From an uncultured Collinsella sp. (GTDB taxonomy: Bacteria; Actinomycetota; Coriobacteriia; Coriobacteriales; Coriobacteriaceae), in NCBI GenBank assembly GCA_900547025.1, contig UREZ01000009.1, positions 1 to 34,240 of the forward strand: 34,240 bases of DNA, read 5' to 3'. Both the position numbers and the translations under genes were made by a program. Shown piece after piece: positions 6,998 to 14,302 of this stretch (positions within the stretch are counted from its first letter, which is position 1; every line of letters begins with the position of its first letter). The notes below the pieces were generated by a model. It had not been told where the DNA came from. It searched no databases and saw only the letters and a list, made by a program, of their open reading frames with translations.

Positions 6998-7885
6998 CTA
7001 CCAGCTCAGCAGCTCGTAACCGTCCTCGGTCACCACGAGCTGTACCTCGCACTGGGCCGAATCGCTACCGTCCTTGGTGCGCACACACCAGCCATCGCCC
7101 TTGCTGATCTTGATGTCGGGCGCTCCGGCATTGACCATAGGCTCGATGGTAAAGACCATGCCCGGAGCCATGATGGTGTCCACATCGGGTGCCTCGGTGG
7201 TAAAGCCCACAAACGGGTCCTCGTGGAACTCCTTACCGATGCCGTGTCCGCCGTACTCGCGCACCACGCTAAAGCCGGCGTCCTCGACCGTCTTTTGTAC
7301 GGCCTCGGCCATGACGGACAGCGGCAGCCATGGCTTGACGGCTGCCAGACCCGCCTCCACGCTGGCGCGGGTGACGTCGACAAGACGCTGGCGCTCGGCA
7401 GAGACCTCGCCGATGCAGAACATGCGGCTCGAGTCGCTAAAGTAGCCGTCCAAAATCGTGGAGCAGTCCACGTTGATGATGTCGCCCTCGTGCAGCACGT
7501 CCGTATCGCAGGGGATACCGTGGCAGACCACATCGTTGATCGAGGTGCACACGCTTTTGGGGTAGCCCTCGTAGTTGAGGTCTGCCGGCGTACCGCCGTG
7601 CTCGACGGTGTAGTCGTAGATCATCTGGTCGATCTGGTTGGTGGTCATGCCCGCGGCGATGTGCTCGCCTACGTAGTCGAGCACGCCCACGTTGATGGCG
7701 GCGGAGCGCTTGATGCCCTCGATATCGGCGGGCGTCTTGTAGAGCGTGCGGGGCAGAACCTCCCAGCCCTCCTCCCACAGGCGCTCGAGGCGCTCGTCGA
7801 AGGCGCTGTGACATTTCTTATATTTTTTGCCGCTGCCGCACCAGCAAGCGTCGTTGCGGCCGGGTACGGGTCCTTTGTCATACAT
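6998..7885 (-). CDS. map: Methionine aminopeptidase with N-terminal SEC-C zinc motif
   Basis: The 295-residue cytoplasmic metalloprotease (M24A) removes the initiator Met from nascent proteins. Residues about 8-26 form a SEC-C zinc motif (PGRNDACWCGSGKKYKKCH), which in other type-I enzymes helps ribosome association. The five metal ligands can be placed: two Asp in NVDCSTILDGYFSDSSR, His in GGHGIGKEFHEDP, Glu in FTIEPM and Glu in AQCEVQLVV. AAAGGAAG lies about 8 nt upstream of the ATG, and a strong terminator follows the stop. Confidence 0.96.
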   Translation of the reverse strand: MYDKGPVPGRNDACWCGSGKKYKKCHSAFDERLERLWEEGWEVLPRTLYKTPADIEGIKRSAAINVGVLDYVGEHIAAGMTTNQIDQMIYDYTVEHGGTPADLNYEGYPKSVCTSINDVVCHGIPCDTDVLHEGDIINVDCSTILDGYFSDSSRMFCIGEVSAERQRLVDVTRASVEAGLAAVKPWLPLSVMAEAVQKTVEDAGFSVVREYGGHGIGKEFHEDPFVGFTTEAPDVDTIMAPGMVFTIEPMVNAGAPDIKISKGDGWCVRTKDGSDSAQCEVQLVVTEDGYELLSW

Positions 7886-7936
7886 GGCTAACTTCCTTTC
7901 ATCCGCAGCTAGTATAGCCCACCCACGCGTCCATAA

Positions 7937-8004
7937 AAGTTGCGGTGATATAGTTCCGATTTAAGCGGTTTAACAGCACAAATAGGAACTATATCACCGC
8001 AACT
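7937..8004. repeat. Palindromic element A, copy 2
   Basis: Perfect 20-nt arms AGTTGCGGTGATATAGTTCC (7937-7956) and complement (7985-8004) enclose a 28-nt loop. Arms match copy 1 at 188-254; the loop does not. It lies about 40 nt beyond the stop codon of the minus-strand radical SAM gene ending at 8046, the same relative position as copy 1. Both sites have a GC-rich flank on the side facing the gene. Confidence 0.9.
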
Positions 8005-8045
8005 GATGGGGCGGGATGGCGGGCACTAGCTGCTGCGTGGTTTTG

Positions 8046-8822
8046 CTAGTAGCTCACCTGGCAGGGAATGCCGAGGGCGCGCACACGCGCGGCAATGGCG
8101 TCGAGGACGTCGGGTGCTGCTTTGGCAAGGCCGGTGACCGGTGTCTCGCGCGCCACCGTGTAGATGGTCGCCTCCTGCGGACGAATGCGCTCGAGTGCCG
8201 CGAGCCAAGGGCCAACGTACTCCTCGCCGGTATTGTCGAGAGGATTGCCCTGGTGTTCGCCGGTCAAAAACATCGTCTGGATAATGACGTGGCCGTTAAA
8301 GCTCGCGAACGTCTCGATCTGGTGCTCCACATCGTAGGGGCCAACGGGTTGATCGAGCAGCTGGATAAATGCCGGGTCGACCGTATCGAGCTTGAGGATG
8401 TTGTCGTCGACCATCATGAGCGCGTCGTGTACCTGGGGACGGTCGGCGCGCGTGCCGTTGGAGAGCACGGCGATCTTGGAGTTTGGGGCAAGCTCGTCGC
8501 GCAGCGCGACGGCACCGGCGATGGCCCGCGGAAACTCCGGCGCGGCGGTGGGTTCGCCGTTGCCGGCAAACGTGATTACATCGGGCAGCTCACCTTCGAC
8601 TGCCATCTCGCGCAATTTGGCCTCGAGTGCATCGAGCACCACGGCAGCCGTGTTATACGATTCGTGACAGGGGCGCTCGGCATTGAGACCGTTCTCGCAG
8701 TAGATGCAGTCGAACGTGCAGATCTTGCCGCTCGCCGGCATCATGTTGACACCGAGCGAAAGGCCCAGGCGACGGCTGCGAACGGGCCCAAAGATGGGGC
8801 TGGCATTTAGAAACGTAGACAT
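8046..8822 (-). CDS. Radical SAM protein, COG0731-like
   Basis: The 258-residue protein carries the SAM-binding iron-sulfur motif CTFDCIYC (CxxxCxxC) after a PVRSRRLGLSLGVN stretch typical of COG0731, the group related to wyosine-type radical SAM enzymes. AGNGEPT and LSNGT match the expected SAM-contact strands. The start at 8822 is preferred because AGGAG lies about 8-9 nt upstream; a start 12 codons earlier is possible. The reaction in bacteria is not established. No partner gene is nearby. It is divergent from the alpha/beta hydrolase. Confidence 0.82.
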   Translation of the reverse strand: MSTFLNASPIFGPVRSRRLGLSLGVNMMPASGKICTFDCIYCENGLNAERPCHESYNTAAVVLDALEAKLREMAVEGELPDVITFAGNGEPTAAPEFPRAIAGAVALRDELAPNSKIAVLSNGTRADRPQVHDALMMVDDNILKLDTVDPAFIQLLDQPVGPYDVEHQIETFASFNGHVIIQTMFLTGEHQGNPLDNTGEEYVGPWLAALERIRPQEATIYTVARETPVTGLAKAAPDVLDAIAARVRALGIPCQVSY

Positions 8823-8958
8823 AGGTAAAAGCTCCTCAAGACAATTAACCTTAAGCATAGCATCGGCTCCAACGTATGGTCCGGGCTTGTGCTTTGCGGG
8901 TTTCGTTTTTTAACTCTGCCTTCGATGCCGCGTCATGAAAGGTATCGGGTCGGGTACA

Positions 8959-8972
8959 GTTAATCTGTTAAC
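8959..8972. promoter_or_regulatory. Imperfect dyad GTTAATCTGTTAAC upstream of the hydrolase
   Basis: This 14-nt imperfect palindrome lies 25 nt before the hydrolase start, where an operator could act. It is short and AT-rich, so chance is possible. Confidence 0.25.
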
Positions 8973-8997
8973 AAAACACAAGACGATGGGGCACAAC

Positions 8998-9795
8998 ATG
9001 GATTTTACGGTCGAGAATGCGGGCACCACGATCGCCTGCCGCGAGTATGCCGGCCCGGTTGTATCGTCCGATGTACCCGCCTTGGTTTGCGTGCACGGTG
9101 CGTGCGTCGACGGCGTCTTTTTTGACGCCATCGCCCGCGAGCTCGCCCGTGACTGTCGCGTCATTGCCTACGACCGCCGCGGTTGCGGCGAGAGCGGCGA
9201 CGCTGCAGACGGACGCTACGACCTCGCCGCCCAGGCCGCCGACCTGCAGGCTGTTATCGAGCATATTGGCGCTCCGGCAAACGTGCTCGCGCACAGTGCC
9301 GGTACGTTGGTGGCCCTGGAGCTTCTCCGTGCAAACCCCACCATAATCTCGCGTGCGATTCTGCATGAACCCGCCGTGACGGCTGAGGGTGCCGGTCTGG
9401 GCGCGGCCCCGGTTTTGCTCGAGATGATCGCCGCGGGAAAGGTCTCCAGGGCATTACGGGCCTTCCTGGGCGCCATCGGCGATTCGGACCCTGAGGCCCC
9501 CAAGTTAACCGAGGCAGAAGCCAAGCATGCCCTGCGCAACGGCCGTAGTTTCATGGCAAACGAATACGGGATTACTATGACCTGCGTTCCCGATTGGGAT
9601 AGTGTTCGTGCGTCGAAAACGGTGGCCGCCGTGCTCCTGGGCGAGCTCTCGATTGACACGCCTCGCGAGGCGGGCACAAGGGTGGCGGCTGAGCTTTTGG
9701 ACTGTCCACTCGTAATGGTTCCCGGCGCGCACAACGGCCTGCGCGATCGCCCGGTAGCGGCTGCCCAGACTGTCCGTGACATCCTGGGGCTCTAG
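8998..9795 (+). CDS. Alpha/beta hydrolase
   Basis: The product from the ATG at 8998 is 265 residues. It shows VCVHGACVDG (oxyanion region), YDRRGCGESG and the nucleophile elbow LAHSAGTL (Ser in the GxSxG position, with Ala for the first Gly), then a late His in VPGAHNGL. This is the standard order of a serine hydrolase of the alpha/beta fold. An upstream Asp for the triad is not certain. The substrate is unknown. Starts at 8935 and 8986 are in frame, but the ATG at 8998 is preceded by GATGGGG and opens the domain. No signal peptide is visible, so it is probably cytoplasmic. Confidence 0.8.
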   Translation: MDFTVENAGTTIACREYAGPVVSSDVPALVCVHGACVDGVFFDAIARELARDCRVIAYDRRGCGESGDAADGRYDLAAQAADLQAVIEHIGAPANVLAHSAGTLVALELLRANPTIISRAILHEPAVTAEGAGLGAAPVLLEMIAAGKVSRALRAFLGAIGDSDPEAPKLTEAEAKHALRNGRSFMANEYGITMTCVPDWDSVRASKTVAAVLLGELSIDTPREAGTRVAAELLDCPLVMVPGAHNGLRDRPVAAAQTVRDILGL

Positions 9796-9823
9796 CACCC
9801 GCAATAGCCAAAGCAGACTTCAC

Positions 9824-9876
9824 CCGCAAACGTTTCGGCCTTGTTAACAAATGTGCTCAAAACCTTACGTTTGCGG
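9824..9876. repeat. Inverted repeat 3' of the alpha/beta hydrolase
   Basis: Perfect 10-nt arms CCGCAAACGT (9824-9833) and ACGTTTGCGG (9867-9876) enclose 33 nt. The loop contains the perfect 10-mer palindrome TTGTTAACAA. The arrangement (short arms, about 30-nt loop, 3' of a gene) resembles the other intergenic palindromes. Confidence 0.65.
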
Positions 9877-9945
9877 CTCCAATTGCGCCGTCTGCCAACT
9901 CATAAAAATGTAACGGCATTCACGTGCTTACCTGCATCGGCAAGG

Positions 9946-9982
9946 TGTTACCCTTGTAACATTTGGAACCCACCGCTACTAT
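9946..9982 (+). promoter_or_regulatory. Candidate promoter with overlapping dyad for the GGDEF/HD-GYP gene
   Basis: TTGTAA (9954-9959) and TACTAT (9977-9982) are separated by 17 nt, a plausible sigma-A pair. The dyad TGTTAC-CCTT-GTAACA (9946-9961) overlaps the -35 element, so a repressor or activator could act here. GAAAGGG precedes the ATG at 10007. Confidence 0.5.
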
Positions 9983-10006
9983 GCGAAGCTATCGAAAGGG
10001 CCCCAT

Positions 10007-11887
10007 ATGCTCAATAATCACGAGGCCAATCTAACCGACGAGGAGGCTGCCGTCGAGGTCGCCCGCGTCGCGAAGACCTACCCCGTGGTACGTTTGCTGT
10101 CGGCCGACCAGATTAAGAGCGAGCGTAACTGCCTGCTCGCCGGCGATCACTGCCCTTGTTTGCGTCAGTCGAGTCTTGAGGCCTTGGCAGATTCGGGTGA
10201 GGTGTCGGAGCAACTGCTCAACGATGGTGTTGAGTACCGCGCCCGTCTGCGCCCTCTAAAGGTCGAGGGCGAGCCTCATGTCTTGCTGATGGTGCGTCCG
10301 ATCGATGGGCAAGAGGCTGCAGAAGAGGACCTTGTCTACACCGACGTGCTGACGAGTGTGCGCAATCGTCGATATTACGAGGAAAAGCTCCGTAGCGCCC
10401 GCATGAATGCCGGCGTTGCGATGATCGACCTTGATGATTTTAGGGTCTTCAACGATACGTGTGGCCGTCATGCCGGCGACCTTGCGCTCAGTGCTGTGGC
10501 GACAGCCATGCGCAGCGGAATCCGTTCGACTGACGAGCTTGTGCGCTATGGCTGCGACAAGTTTGTGGTCGTCATGCCCAATATTCCCTCCGATGACTTC
10601 ACCCGTCGCCTGCATCAGGTATCCGATGCCGTTCGTTCCACGGTTATTCCGGGCCATGAGTACGTGAGCTTGACGGCGTGCGTTGGTGGCGTTCTCATTC
10701 ATGGCGAGACGGTTGATGAGGGCGTTGGCCGCGCTGTCCAGTTATTGAGCCGCGCTAAGGCAAAAGCCGGTACGGTCGTGACCGATGCCGATTCCATCGA
10801 GGCCTTCCAAAGCGAAAAGCCTTTGGTGCTTATTGTCGATGACTCCGAGATGAACCGAGCCATTCTCAACGAGATGCTCAAGGATGAGTATTGCATCCTC
10901 GAGGCTGATAACGGTCGTGCGGCGCTCGACATGGTCGACCGCCATGGCGATGAGTTGTCGCTCGTGCTGCTGGACATTGTCATGCCGGGCGTGAGCGGCT
11001 TTGAGGTGCTGGCCGATCTGTCGCGCCGATCGGTTGTTGACAATCTGCCTGTCATCATGATTTCGAGCGAAGAATCCGACGATGTGGTTCTGCGTGCGTA
11101 CGAGCTGGGCGCCTCGGACTATATCAGCCGCCCGTTTGACGCCCGTGTCGTGCGCCGTCGTGTAAGCAACACTATCCGTCTGTACGCCAAACAGCGCCGC
11201 CTGACGAGCCTGTTGTCCCAGCAGTACAACGAGCGCGTCAAGAACAGTCGCATGCTCATCGACATCATGGCCGGCGTCATGGAGCTTCGTAACGGCGAGA
11301 GCGGCAGGCACGTTACGAACATCGAGAAGCTGACCGAGCTGCTGCTTGGCTGTCTGGTCCAGCGTAGCGGTACGATCTCCCTCGACAATGAGGAACGCTC
11401 CACGATCGCCCTGGCTTCGGCGCTGCACGATATCGGCAAGATGTCGATTGACGATGCGATTCTCAACAAGCCCGGACGCCTTACGCCCGAGGAGTTCGAG
11501 ATTATGAAGACGCATACCACGATCGGCGCCGACATGCTGCGTGAGCTGGGTAGCCATCACGCCGGCAATGCGCTTATGGAATATGCGTACCAGATTGCGC
11601 GTTGGCACCACGAGCGCTGGGACGGCAAGGGTTATCCCGATGGCCTTAAGGGCGACGAAATTCCCATTGCCGCACAGGTGGTTTCGGTGGCCGACGTGTA
11701 CGATGCCCTGACGAGCGTGCGCGTGTACAAGGACGCTATCCCGCACGAGGAAGCGATCAAGATGATTCTGGACGGTAAGTGCGGCACCTTTAACCCGTTG
11801 CTGCTCGACTGTTTGCTCGAGGTGCAAGACCAAATTGCCGAGACATTGGCACGCCCCGCCGATGTCGTCGCGTTTCCTACGATTTAG
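10007..11887 (+). CDS. GGDEF (degenerate) - receiver - HD-GYP signalling protein
   Basis: The 626-residue protein has an N-terminal PAS-like region (about 1-105), a GGDEF-family domain (about 110-260), a response-regulator receiver (about 272-395) and an HD-GYP phosphodiesterase domain (about 415-600). The GGDEF signature is GCDKF (182-186): the catalytic Glu is Lys, so diguanylate cyclase activity is unlikely. The receiver keeps Asp278/Asp279 and phospho-acceptor Asp323, but the conserved Lys of the last strand is Arg375 (DYISRPF). The HD-GYP domain looks intact: HD at 474-475, HHE (534-536) and DGKGYP, predicting hydrolysis of cyclic di-GMP or a related dinucleotide. It is cytoplasmic, with no membrane segment. 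The Hpt-like gene follows after 23 nt. Confidence 0.93.
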   Translation: MLNNHEANLTDEEAAVEVARVAKTYPVVRLLSADQIKSERNCLLAGDHCPCLRQSSLEALADSGEVSEQLLNDGVEYRARLRPLKVEGEPHVLLMVRPIDGQEAAEEDLVYTDVLTSVRNRRYYEEKLRSARMNAGVAMIDLDDFRVFNDTCGRHAGDLALSAVATAMRSGIRSTDELVRYGCDKFVVVMPNIPSDDFTRRLHQVSDAVRSTVIPGHEYVSLTACVGGVLIHGETVDEGVGRAVQLLSRAKAKAGTVVTDADSIEAFQSEKPLVLIVDDSEMNRAILNEMLKDEYCILEADNGRAALDMVDRHGDELSLVLLDIVMPGVSGFEVLADLSRRSVVDNLPVIMISSEESDDVVLRAYELGASDYISRPFDARVVRRRVSNTIRLYAKQRRLTSLLSQQYNERVKNSRMLIDIMAGVMELRNGESGRHVTNIEKLTELLLGCLVQRSGTISLDNEERSTIALASALHDIGKMSIDDAILNKPGRLTPEEFEIMKTHTTIGADMLRELGSHHAGNALMEYAYQIARWHHERWDGKGYPDGLKGDEIPIAAQVVSVADVYDALTSVRVYKDAIPHEEAIKMILDGKCGTFNPLLLDCLLEVQDQIAETLARPADVVAFPTI

Positions 11888-11910
11888 TTTGACCAAAGGA
11901 GTTTTAACCC

Positions 11911-12267
11911 ATGATTTCCATGCGTGAGGCGTATGAGAAGATCGGCGCTAATTATGATGACGCGTGCGCTCGGCTGATGGGCGGGGAAATGCTTGCCCGC
12001 TTTGCCCTCAAGTTTTTGGATGACGAGAGCATGGACAAGCTGGAGGCCGCCATGGCGGCGGGAGACGCCGAAGGTGCGTTTATGGCAGCGTACACGCTCA
12101 AGGGCGTGAGCCAGAACCTGGGATTCGATAATCTGTACGAGCCGGCGGTCGTGGTGACCGAGGCGTTGCGCGGCGCCGATGCCGTTGACGGTGCTCGCGA
12201 GGGAATGCATGCGTTGCAGCAGCAATATGCGGCAACGATGTCAGCCCTGCGCGAGGCGGCCGAATAA
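11911..12267 (+). CDS. Hpt-like protein lacking the phospho-accepting histidine
   Basis: The 118-residue helical protein resembles a histidine phosphotransfer domain. The core motif normally reads AHTLKG....LG; here it is AAYTLKGVSQNLGF, with Tyr61 where the His should be (codon TAC at 12091-12093, one base from CAC). It therefore probably cannot carry phosphate, and may act as a docking or decoy partner of the receiver domain encoded just upstream. AAGGAG lies about 9 nt before the ATG. The pair is likely co-transcribed. An error in the sequence at this base would change the reading. Confidence 0.85.
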   Translation: MISMREAYEKIGANYDDACARLMGGEMLARFALKFLDDESMDKLEAAMAAGDAEGAFMAAYTLKGVSQNLGFDNLYEPAVVVTEALRGADAVDGAREGMHALQQQYAATMSALREAAE

Positions 12268-12291
12268 GGGCTTGCGGGCCTTGATGACTAT

Positions 12292-12355
12292 GAGAGTGGA
12301 TAATCTCCCGTTTTAGGCCCGGTGGCGGCCTCAAAGTGGGAGATTATCCACTCTC
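12292..12355. repeat. Palindromic element B
   Basis: Perfect 18-nt arms GAGAGTGGATAATCTCCC (12292-12309) and its complement (12338-12355) enclose a 28-nt loop. It lies 25 nt after the stop of the Hpt-like gene. No T-run follows. The dimensions are nearly those of element A, but the sequence is unrelated. Confidence 0.85.
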
Positions 12356-12443
12356 GTTCGATATGTGTCCAAAAATCCACGCTCACCCCTCCGGGTTAGT
12401 AAATGGCCTATGCGCACTGGCGGGGCTTTCCGCATGCAATCAA

Positions 12444-12477
12444 TATCGTTGTTCGATAAACTGTTCGAATAACGATA
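12444..12477. promoter_or_regulatory. Candidate operator upstream of the DUF2975/XRE pair
   Basis: The 13-nt arms TATCGTTGTTCGA (12444-12456) and TCGAATAACGATA (12465-12477) pair with one mismatch around an 8-nt centre, about 20 nt upstream of the DUF2975 start. The 8-mer TTCGATAA and the 7-mer AACGATA inside it recur (the first as its complement TTATCGAA) near the promoter of the peptide operon at 13488-13523. A natural candidate binder is the XRE protein encoded at 13067. Confidence 0.5.
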
Positions 12478-12497
12478 GGGTCGATGAGGGTGAGTGT

Positions 12498-13058
12498 ATG
12501 TCTAACAGCGTTCAGCGTATGGCCAAGGCGGGCGAAAATATCAGGAAGCTTGGCTTTTGCATGGCAGCCGTTTTTGCAGGGATGCTCGTCGCTTTTGCCG
12601 CGTTGGTTGTTTACGTGATCTGGAATGCGGTTGCAAACGTTGCTTCTGTCGATTCTTTCGGCGTCGTGACGCTTCTCAATGGCGGGTGCATCGTTATCCC
12701 AAGCGGACTGTGCCTGGCACTCGTCGTGGGTATTTCGCTTGTCGTTCTGTGTGGGATCAGCCGTAACATCTCGCGAGGCGTCTCGCCCTTTACCAAGACG
12801 CATGTGCGGCTTATCCGTGTTCTTGCGCTTGCCTTTGCTGTTAACGCCGCGGTTTCGCTTATTGGTGCCTACGGATCGGTCAATCTTACCATTGGTGGGC
12901 TGGAGCTTTACGTCGTGCCTCATTCCTTCGTTATCGCGTTTTGCCAAGGCGTTGCCTTTGATGCGGGGTCGCTTATCGGTGCGGCTGTCTGTCTGTGTAT
13001 CTCGGTGATCTGGAGTTATGCCTCGCTGCTCCAAGAGCAGTCTGACGAGCTTGTGTAG
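12498..13058 (+). CDS. DUF2975 family membrane protein
   Basis: The 186-residue protein has four predicted membrane segments (about residues 15-42, 54-88, 100-126 and 140-172) and ends in YASLLQEQSDELV, typical of DUF2975. The start at 12498 is chosen because GAGGGTGA lies just upstream and the earlier in-frame region runs through palindrome and operator DNA. The gene precedes a YozG-like XRE regulator by 8 nt, a pairing seen widely in Firmicutes and Actinobacteria. The function is unknown; the pairing suggests the membrane protein influences the regulator. Confidence 0.82.
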   Translation: MSNSVQRMAKAGENIRKLGFCMAAVFAGMLVAFAALVVYVIWNAVANVASVDSFGVVTLLNGGCIVIPSGLCLALVVGISLVVLCGISRNISRGVSPFTKTHVRLIRVLALAFAVNAAVSLIGAYGSVNLTIGGLELYVVPHSFVIAFCQGVAFDAGSLIGAAVCLCISVIWSYASLLQEQSDELV

Positions 13059-13066
13059 GAGGAAAC

Positions 13067-13396
13067 ATGAGCTATCTCATCATCGAGCTTGAGACGCAGC
13101 TGCTTAAGACCGGAAAGACCAGCGCTGATCTGATTCGGGCGACGGGGCATACTCCGGCTAATATTTCAAAGCTTAGAAACGGAAAGATAAAAGCTATTCG
13201 CCTAAAGACGCTTCTCGATATCTGTGATGAGCTTGATTGTCAACCGGGAGATATTATTCAGCGCGTGAGCGAGAAAGAGCTTGAGGAGCTTATTGTCGAG
13301 CGCGCAAAAAATGTCGTGAGACAGATGCGGGACGGCGGAGGCAATGAGGTATCGTTTCCGACATCAGTCTTCGCTGTCGATTTGAGTGACGAGTAG
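13067..13396 (+). CDS. YozG-like XRE-family regulator
   Basis: The 109-residue protein has a helix-turn-helix (about residues 15-66) with HTPANISKLRNGKIKAIRLKTL and LDCQPGDII, characteristic of the small regulators paired with DUF2975 proteins. The C-terminal 40 residues are charged and helical. A strong AGGAGG lies 5 nt before the ATG, overlapping the stop of the upstream gene, so the two are one transcript that ends at the terminator at 13434. Likely targets are its own promoter and possibly the next operon, given shared half-sites. Confidence 0.88.
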   Translation: MSYLIIELETQLLKTGKTSADLIRATGHTPANISKLRNGKIKAIRLKTLLDICDELDCQPGDIIQRVSEKELEELIVERAKNVVRQMRDGGGNEVSFPTSVFAVDLSDE

Positions 13397-13433
13397 CTTA
13401 AGGCAAACAACTAAAACGAAGTATCAGCGTGAA

Positions 13434-13466
13434 GGGACCCGTGTCTAACACGGGTCCCTTCTTTTA
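13434..13466 (+). terminator. Rho-independent terminator after the XRE gene
   Basis: Perfect 10-nt arms GGGACCCGTG and CACGGGTCCC with a 5-nt loop are followed by TTCTTTTA. It isolates the DUF2975/XRE transcript from the peptide operon. Confidence 0.9.
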
Positions 13467-13473
13467 GATTATC

Positions 13474-13502
13474 TTGACAAATATGAGTTATCGAAAAACA
13501 AT
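13474..13502 (+). promoter_or_regulatory. Promoter of the radical SAM/ABC operon
   Basis: TTGACA (13474-13479) and AACAAT (13497-13502) are 17 nt apart, a perfect -35 and a fair -10. Transcription would start near 13509, about 30 nt before the ATG at 13541. TTATCGAA (13488-13495) lies in the spacer and AACGATAA at 13516-13523. Both half-sites also occur in the dyad at 12444-12477. Confidence 0.7.
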
Positions 13503-13540
13503 AACAACCATGGAAAACGATAAATGAAAGAAGGAACGAT

Positions 13541-14302
13541 ATGAGCGGTTTTTCTATCAAGCAGAACGGGGGTCCAATGAACGCATCAGCGATGAAGCTA
13601 TCAAAAGTTTCAAAACGCTACGGGAAACGGCACGTTTTGCATGACGTTTCCTTCGAGGTGCATCAGTCTGAGCTCTGTGCCCTTGTCGGTGCAAACGGTG
13701 CGGGCAAAAGCACGCTTATTAAAATCGTCTTGGGCCTCTGCGAGCCATCTTCGGGGAGCGTGGAGCTCTTTGGAGGCAAATCAAAAAGAGAGCTTGGCCT
13801 GATGCGGACGCGTGTCGGCTATGTGCCAGATTCCAGTGGAGCATACCAATCCCTCAGTGCGGTTGAGAATCTCCAAATCCGATGTTCGGAATGGGGGCTT
13901 GATGCGAATCGTGAGATTCCTCGCGTTTTGAGCCTAGTCGGGCTGGACGTCGAAGAGAAAAAGAGCGTGAGCAGTTTTTCTCTGGGAATGAAACGGCGGC
14001 TGGATATAGCTACAGCTTTGTTGGGTGACACTGATCTGCTTATTTTTGATGAGCCAGCAAACGGGTTGGACCCGCTGGGCATCGAGAGTATATGGGCCCT
14101 TATCGGTCGATTGAATCGAGAACAGGGTAAGACCATGCTCATCTCTAGCCATGATTTGGATGAGTTGGCATCAGTTGCAACAAGTTGCGTGTTTATCCAT
14201 GACGGCGAACTGCTGAAAAAGGAACCGATGGACGTCATAAGGGATGAGGCATCGTCCCTAAAAGAGTATTACAGGCGCTTGATGAAGGCGGTCTCGCTAT
14301 GA
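13541..14302 (+). CDS. ABC transporter ATPase subunit of the peptide operon
   Basis: The 253-residue ATPase has Walker A GANGAGKS (50-57), signature FSLGMKRRL, Walker B LLIFDEP with the D-loop NGLDPLG, and the H-loop His in SSHDLDEL. The SLGMKRRL form is common in bacteriocin, lantibiotic and bacitracin export or self-protection transporters. It should energise the two membrane proteins that follow. The first ATG at 13541 has the best ribosome-binding site (AGAAGGA); starts at codons 13 or 18 would remove a non-homologous leader. The operon is more AT-rich at third positions than its neighbours. Its stop overlaps the next start (ATGA). Confidence 0.93.
   Translation: MSGFSIKQNGGPMNASAMKLSKVSKRYGKRHVLHDVSFEVHQSELCALVGANGAGKSTLIKIVLGLCEPSSGSVELFGGKSKRELGLMRTRVGYVPDSSGAYQSLSAVENLQIRCSEWGLDANREIPRVLSLVGLDVEEKKSVSSFSLGMKRRLDIATALLGDTDLLIFDEPANGLDPLGIESIWALIGRLNREQGKTMLISSHDLDELASVATSCVFIHDGELLKKEPMDVIRDEASSLKEYYRRLMKAVSL

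Noticed and set aside
6917..7891. 324-codon plus-strand ORF opposite the methionine aminopeptidase
   Set aside because: It is an antisense shadow of a clear enzyme gene; the protein is low-complexity and matches no family.
10742..11896. 384-codon minus-strand ORF opposite the HD-GYP gene
   Set aside because: Antisense shadow; the plus-strand frame has intact catalytic motifs over the same bases.
13483..13527. 14-codon ORF just before the peptide operon as the missing precursor
   Set aside because: It overlaps the -35/-10 spacer and would start upstream of the expected transcript start; there is no ribosome-binding site and no Cys.
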